A DNA stretch of 9,195 nucleotides from an uncultured Prevotella sp. (GTDB lineage: Bacteria > Bacteroidota > Bacteroidia > Bacteroidales > Bacteroidaceae), in NCBI GenBank assembly GCA_937906495.1, contig CALCVT010000069.1, forward strand, positions 1 to 9,195, in the 5' to 3' direction. The notes under the pieces were generated by a model. The model did not search any database. It was not told the DNA's origin and saw only the letters and a program-made list of their open reading frames with translations. Shown here piece by piece: positions 6,265-9,195 of the stretch (position 1 is the stretch's first letter; the number at the start of each line of letters is the position of its first letter). The translations under genes were made by a program, and so were the position numbers.

Positions 6265-8769
6265 TTATTGAGGATTAACTGTAATTTCAATCTTGCCGTC
6301 AACTACATCGGCTGTCAAGTTATAAATGCCTGGGTGATCCATAATGTAATCGCACAACGGATCTTCAACATAATGTTGGATGGAACGTTTAAGCGAACGT
6401 GCACCATATTGGGCATCAAAACCTTTTTCGACCACCATACCACGAACGGCATCGGTAATATGGAGTGTAAATCCGTTTTGGGACATGCGCTTGAGTAAAT
6501 CATTAAACTCGAGCACAGCAATTTGAGCAGCACTCTCTTGAGTAAGTGGACTGAACATAATAATGTCGTCAACACGATTCAAAAACTCCGGTGCAAATTG
6601 TTTGCGGAGTACTTTCAAGATAATACTTTCGGCAACTTCGCTACTAACTTCGCCTTCGGTGCGCCCAAAGCCTACACCTTGTCCAAACTCTCGAAGTTGG
6701 CGTGTTCCGCTGTTCGAGGTCAGGATGATGATTGTATTTCTAAAATCAACCGTTGTGCCGTTACCATCAGTCAAGCGGCCCTCGTCCATCACCTGTAACA
6801 AGGTATTGAATACATCGGGGTGTGCTTTCTCTATTTCATCGAGCAGGATTACCGAGTAGGGGTGACGACGTACACGCTCTGTCAACTGTCCGCCCTCTTC
6901 GTAGCCTACGTATCCCGGAGGGGCACCAAGCAAACGGCTCACACTGTACTTCTCGCCGTACTCGCTCATATCAATGCGTATAAGGGCATCTTTCGAACCG
7001 AACATCCATTCAGCCAAACACTTTACTAAGTGGGTTTTTCCGACACCTGTGGGACCTACAAACATAAAGGTACCAATGGGACGGTCATTGCCCTTCAAGC
7101 CAATACGACTGCGCGTTATGGCACGCGTGAGTCGTTCAACAGCCTTTTCTTGTGCTATGACTCGTTTGTTTAACTCTTCGCGCATCCCCTTAAGACGTTC
7201 GCTTTCCTTAGCAGCAACACGCGTAACAGGAACTCCGCTCATCATCGATACAACCTCAGCCACAGCCTGCTCATCTACCTCGGCCGGTGTTTCCCGCTGC
7301 TTTTCCATCCACTCATTGGTCAAGCTTTCCAACTCGTTTTCTAGTTGCTGCACTTGATCGCGTAAATTAGCCGCCAACTCATAATTCTGAGATTGAGCAG
7401 CCTTGAGTTTGGCTTGCCGGAGGTCTTCAATAGCCTTTTCTTTCTCTTCAATGAGTTTTGGTGTACCGGTTCCAGCCAAATGCATACGCGCTCCCGCCTC
7501 ATCAAGAGCATCGATTGCTTTATCAGGTAATGCCCGGTCCGAAACATAACGGGTTGTCAAATCTATGCAAGCCTTGAGAGCATCGTCGGTATAACGCACG
7601 TTGTGATGCTTTTCGTATCGCTCCTTGATATTATTAAGGATGAGTTGCGTTTCGTAAGGCGTGGTTGGCTCGAGCATGATTTTTTGGAAACGACGGTCAA
7701 GAGCACCATCCTTTTCGATGGTTTTCTTAAACTCACCAATAGTCGTTGCACCTATACACTGCAATTCACCGCGTGCTAATGCAGGCTTAAGAATATTGGC
7801 TGCATCAAGACTACCTGGAGCCGAACCGGCTCCTATAATGGTATGTATTTCATCTATGAACAGAATAATTTCAGGATGCGACTTGAGTTCTTGTATAAGC
7901 CTGCGTAAACGCTCTTCAAACTGTCCACGGTATTGCGTACCGGCTACTACGGATGCCATATCGAGCATCACAATACGCTTATTGCAAAGCAAGTGAGGCA
8001 CACGCCGATGAGCTATACGGTCGGCCAATCCTTCAACAATGGCACTCTTACCTACACCAGGTTCACCGATGATTATGGGATTATTCTTTTTGCGCCGACA
8101 AAGTATCTGCACAATACGCTGTATTTCAGAATCGCGCCCAATGATAGGATCAAGTCCACCCTTAACTGCCATAGCCGTCAAATCGGTACCAAAATTATCG
8201 ATTACCGGCGTATCACTCGAACTTTTACGTTTCGGTTCCTTTGCTTTTGTACCCATTGGCTGATCGTCGTTGGGATAAGGAGAATCGTCTTCATCTGGAA
8301 ACTGATACGTATCATGAGGAACCTCTGCCGTAGCCTTTGAAAGCAGGACATCATAGGTTATATCGTTTTCGAGCAACAAACTTTTTGCTTCGTTACGACG
8401 GTCATGCAATAGTGCCAACATAAGCAACAGGTCACTTTCGCGCTTACCATTAGCCAAACGGTCTTCGAGAGCCAGCAATTTAATAATACGCAGACAGTCT
8501 GAGTCGAATTCCGGCAAACGTTCTTCGTTTACATCGCCTTCCGAAACTTCATCACGAGCGGCTGATTCCGGCATTTTAGATTCAATCTGTTTGAGTAGTG
8601 ACGCTATATCAATACCCAGCTGCTTAAGTGCCGGAACTACCGTCAACCCATCTTCTATTACGCTAAGCAAAAAGCAAAGCGAAGTGGTTTGAAGCAATTG
8701 ATGCTGACGGGCTATCCGGCGGCTTTGTTTGAGTAGGCGGGTTGTACCCGCAGGTATTTCATAATTCAT
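6265..8769 (-). CDS. clpC: ClpC-type AAA+ ATPase, Clp protease ATP-binding subunit
   Basis: An 834-residue Hsp100 unfoldase expected to form hexamers and feed substrates to ClpP in the cytoplasm. Residues 1-145 match the Clp N-domain only loosely; the usual EHLLLAL-type motif is not recognisable. An acidic/polar linker spans about 155-190. AAA-1: Walker A GEPGVGKS at 235-242, pore loop GTQYRG with Tyr280, Walker B ILFIDE near 302-307, arginine pair at 359-360. A coiled-coil UVR-like middle segment lies about 440-490 (EKEKAIEDLRQAKL onward), the ClpC hallmark that separates it from ClpA and from ClpB's long M-domain. AAA-2: Walker A GPTGVGKT at 572-579, pore loop GYVGY at 619-623, Walker B VILLDE at 640-645, sensor-2 GARSLKR at 789-795. 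VGF at 699-701 sits where ClpP-binding LGF/IGL tripeptides occur, so a proteolytic partnership is inferred. AAAAGGA lies 5 nt before the ATG. A TAnnTTTG promoter lies about 190 nt upstream. No McsA/McsB-type adaptor is nearby. Confidence 0.94.
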   Translation of the reverse strand: MNYEIPAGTTRLLKQSRRIARQHQLLQTTSLCFLLSVIEDGLTVVPALKQLGIDIASLLKQIESKMPESAARDEVSEGDVNEERLPEFDSDCLRIIKLLALEDRLANGKRESDLLLMLALLHDRRNEAKSLLLENDITYDVLLSKATAEVPHDTYQFPDEDDSPYPNDDQPMGTKAKEPKRKSSSDTPVIDNFGTDLTAMAVKGGLDPIIGRDSEIQRIVQILCRRKKNNPIIIGEPGVGKSAIVEGLADRIAHRRVPHLLCNKRIVMLDMASVVAGTQYRGQFEERLRRLIQELKSHPEIILFIDEIHTIIGAGSAPGSLDAANILKPALARGELQCIGATTIGEFKKTIEKDGALDRRFQKIMLEPTTPYETQLILNNIKERYEKHHNVRYTDDALKACIDLTTRYVSDRALPDKAIDALDEAGARMHLAGTGTPKLIEEKEKAIEDLRQAKLKAAQSQNYELAANLRDQVQQLENELESLTNEWMEKQRETPAEVDEQAVAEVVSMMSGVPVTRVAAKESERLKGMREELNKRVIAQEKAVERLTRAITRSRIGLKGNDRPIGTFMFVGPTGVGKTHLVKCLAEWMFGSKDALIRIDMSEYGEKYSVSRLLGAPPGYVGYEEGGQLTERVRRHPYSVILLDEIEKAHPDVFNTLLQVMDEGRLTDGNGTTVDFRNTIIILTSNSGTRQLREFGQGVGFGRTEGEVSSEVAESIILKVLRKQFAPEFLNRVDDIIMFSPLTQESAAQIAVLEFNDLLKRMSQNGFTLHITDAVRGMVVEKGFDAQYGARSLKRSIQHYVEDPLCDYIMDHPGIYNLTADVVDGKIEITVNPQ

Positions 8770-8955
8770 AGAATTCCTTTTCGATGGTTTGTTAAGTTAG
8801 GTAGCATATACTATGCCAATAACCTTGCAAAAGGATTGGAATTTGTATAGCCCATTGGGGCGTTAGTATTTGTGCAGGTGTTGCGGAAAGACTATTTGAG
8901 AGAAGAGGGATTGTAACAACCTGAAACTGACACTTGTCATTACTGCACACCTTTG
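8770..8955 (-). other. Long 5' leader of clpC
   Basis: This stretch lies between the predicted start site and the clpC ATG. It has no convincing gene: a 60-codon frame (8792-8974) begins only with TTG, overlaps the promoter and looks like nothing known. Visible elements are a 7-nt inverted repeat, ctgcaca (8943-8949) with tgtgcag (8871-8877), a small hairpin gcata/tatgc (8804-8816), and AAAAGGA (8781-8775) five bases before the ATG, the only Shine-Dalgarno-like site in the window that I trust. Confidence 0.35.
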
Positions 8956-8960
8956 CGCAG

Positions 8961-8992
8961 CAAAGATACTTCAAAGCTTTCGGAATGAGAAA
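8961..8992 (-). promoter_or_regulatory. Bacteroidetes-type promoter of the clpC transcript
   Basis: The minus strand has TTTC at 8992-8989 (consensus -33 TTTG), a 20-nt spacer, and TATCTTTG at 8968-8961, a full match to the -7 consensus TAnnTTTG. This is the housekeeping sigma pattern of Bacteroidetes. The predicted start near 8955 gives a leader of about 185 nt before the clpC ATG, long for this phylum. I see no heat-shock operator such as CIRCE or a CtsR box. Confidence 0.55.
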
Positions 8993-9012
8993 TATTTATG
9001 TATTTTTTCGCA

Positions 9013-9020
9013 CATCTTTG
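9013..9020 (+). promoter_or_regulatory. Divergent promoter-like -7 element (plus strand)
   Basis: CATCTTTG differs from TAnnTTTG at its first base and follows a T-rich stretch (tattttttcg, 9001-9010), as Bacteroidales promoters often do. No good -33 TTTG is found about 20 nt upstream. It points rightwards, towards the 40-codon ORF at 9038 or a gene beyond the window, and would be divergent from the clpC promoter 45 nt away. Confidence 0.3.
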
Positions 9021-9037
9021 CCCTAATGTGACCATAT

Positions 9038-9160
9038 ATGGCACAACAATACGCATTTATAACGGATGGAGGTACTTATGAAAAGAGGAACCCTATAATT
9101 CAAAAGCACACTGCGACTAAATATTTGAACGAAATTTTACATAGAAGTCGTCTAAACTAA
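9038..9160 (+). CDS. Possible 40-residue hypothetical small protein
   Basis: An ATG at 9038 opens 40 codons ending with TAA at 9160, beginning MAQQYAFITDGG and ending ILHRSRLN. It is hydrophilic, with no signal peptide or membrane segment, and I recognise no family. Its only support is position: a CATCTTTG sequence at 9013-9020, one base from the Bacteroidetes -7 consensus, lies 17 nt upstream in an otherwise gene-free stretch and points the same way. There is no Shine-Dalgarno, which is not informative in this group. An ORF this short can occur by chance, and it could also be the broken front of a longer gene. Confidence 0.22.
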   Translation: MAQQYAFITDGGTYEKRNPIIQKHTATKYLNEILHRSRLN

Positions 9161-9195
9161 TGAATGCTTAACACTTCCTTAGGAGCAGAACGGCA

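Noticed and set aside
8792..8974. 60-codon minus-strand frame just upstream of clpC
   Set aside because: It starts with TTG, overlaps the likely clpC promoter, and its composition and ending resemble no protein I know; it is better read as leader.

Overview
The window looks like chromosomal housekeeping DNA from a Bacteroidales bacterium, most likely Prevotellaceae. Three things point there. The proteins read like Bacteroidetes family members: a LysA with the ELGR/CESSD pattern and a C-terminus like that of Prevotella LysA, an FtsE with GKVGSGKSS, and a ClpC-type ATPase with a strongly diverged N-domain. Start codons are mostly preceded by A-rich sequence rather than a Shine-Dalgarno motif. 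Promoter-like sites match the Bacteroidetes -7 element TAnnTTTG. This assignment comes from reading the sequence, not from a database search.

Six intact genes lie on the minus strand. In transcription order (right to left) they are: a ClpC-type AAA+ unfoldase (6265-8769); RfbC/RmlC dTDP-sugar 3,5-epimerase (5635-6186); LepA/EF4 translation GTPase (3756-5537); an FtsE-type ABC ATPase (2960-3637); a lysine-sensitive-type aspartate kinase (1520-2833); and LysA diaminopimelate decarboxylase (228-1379). The gaps between them are 78, 97, 118, 126 and 140 nt. Co-transcription is therefore possible, but the spacing is looser than in a tight operon, and there are promoter-like sites before the Clp gene and before the aspartate kinase.

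Functionally, aspartate kinase and LysA are the first and last steps of the aspartate-to-lysine route through meso-diaminopimelate, which also supplies peptidoglycan. FtsE is tied to envelope and division, RfbC to dTDP-rhamnose for surface polysaccharide, and LepA and ClpC to translation and protein quality control.

The ends are non-coding or uncertain. Positions 1-227 hold a bulged hairpin past lysA and a doubtful 55-codon ORF on the plus strand. Positions 8770-9195 hold the Clp leader and promoter, and a divergent promoter-like site followed by a 40-codon plus-strand ORF.

I see no CRISPR array, tRNA, rRNA, intact mobile element or obvious novel multi-gene system. The most interesting non-genic signal is the lysC-lysA spacer. 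It can fold into two mutually exclusive stems, the second of which is followed by a U-run just before the lysA start, like an attenuator.
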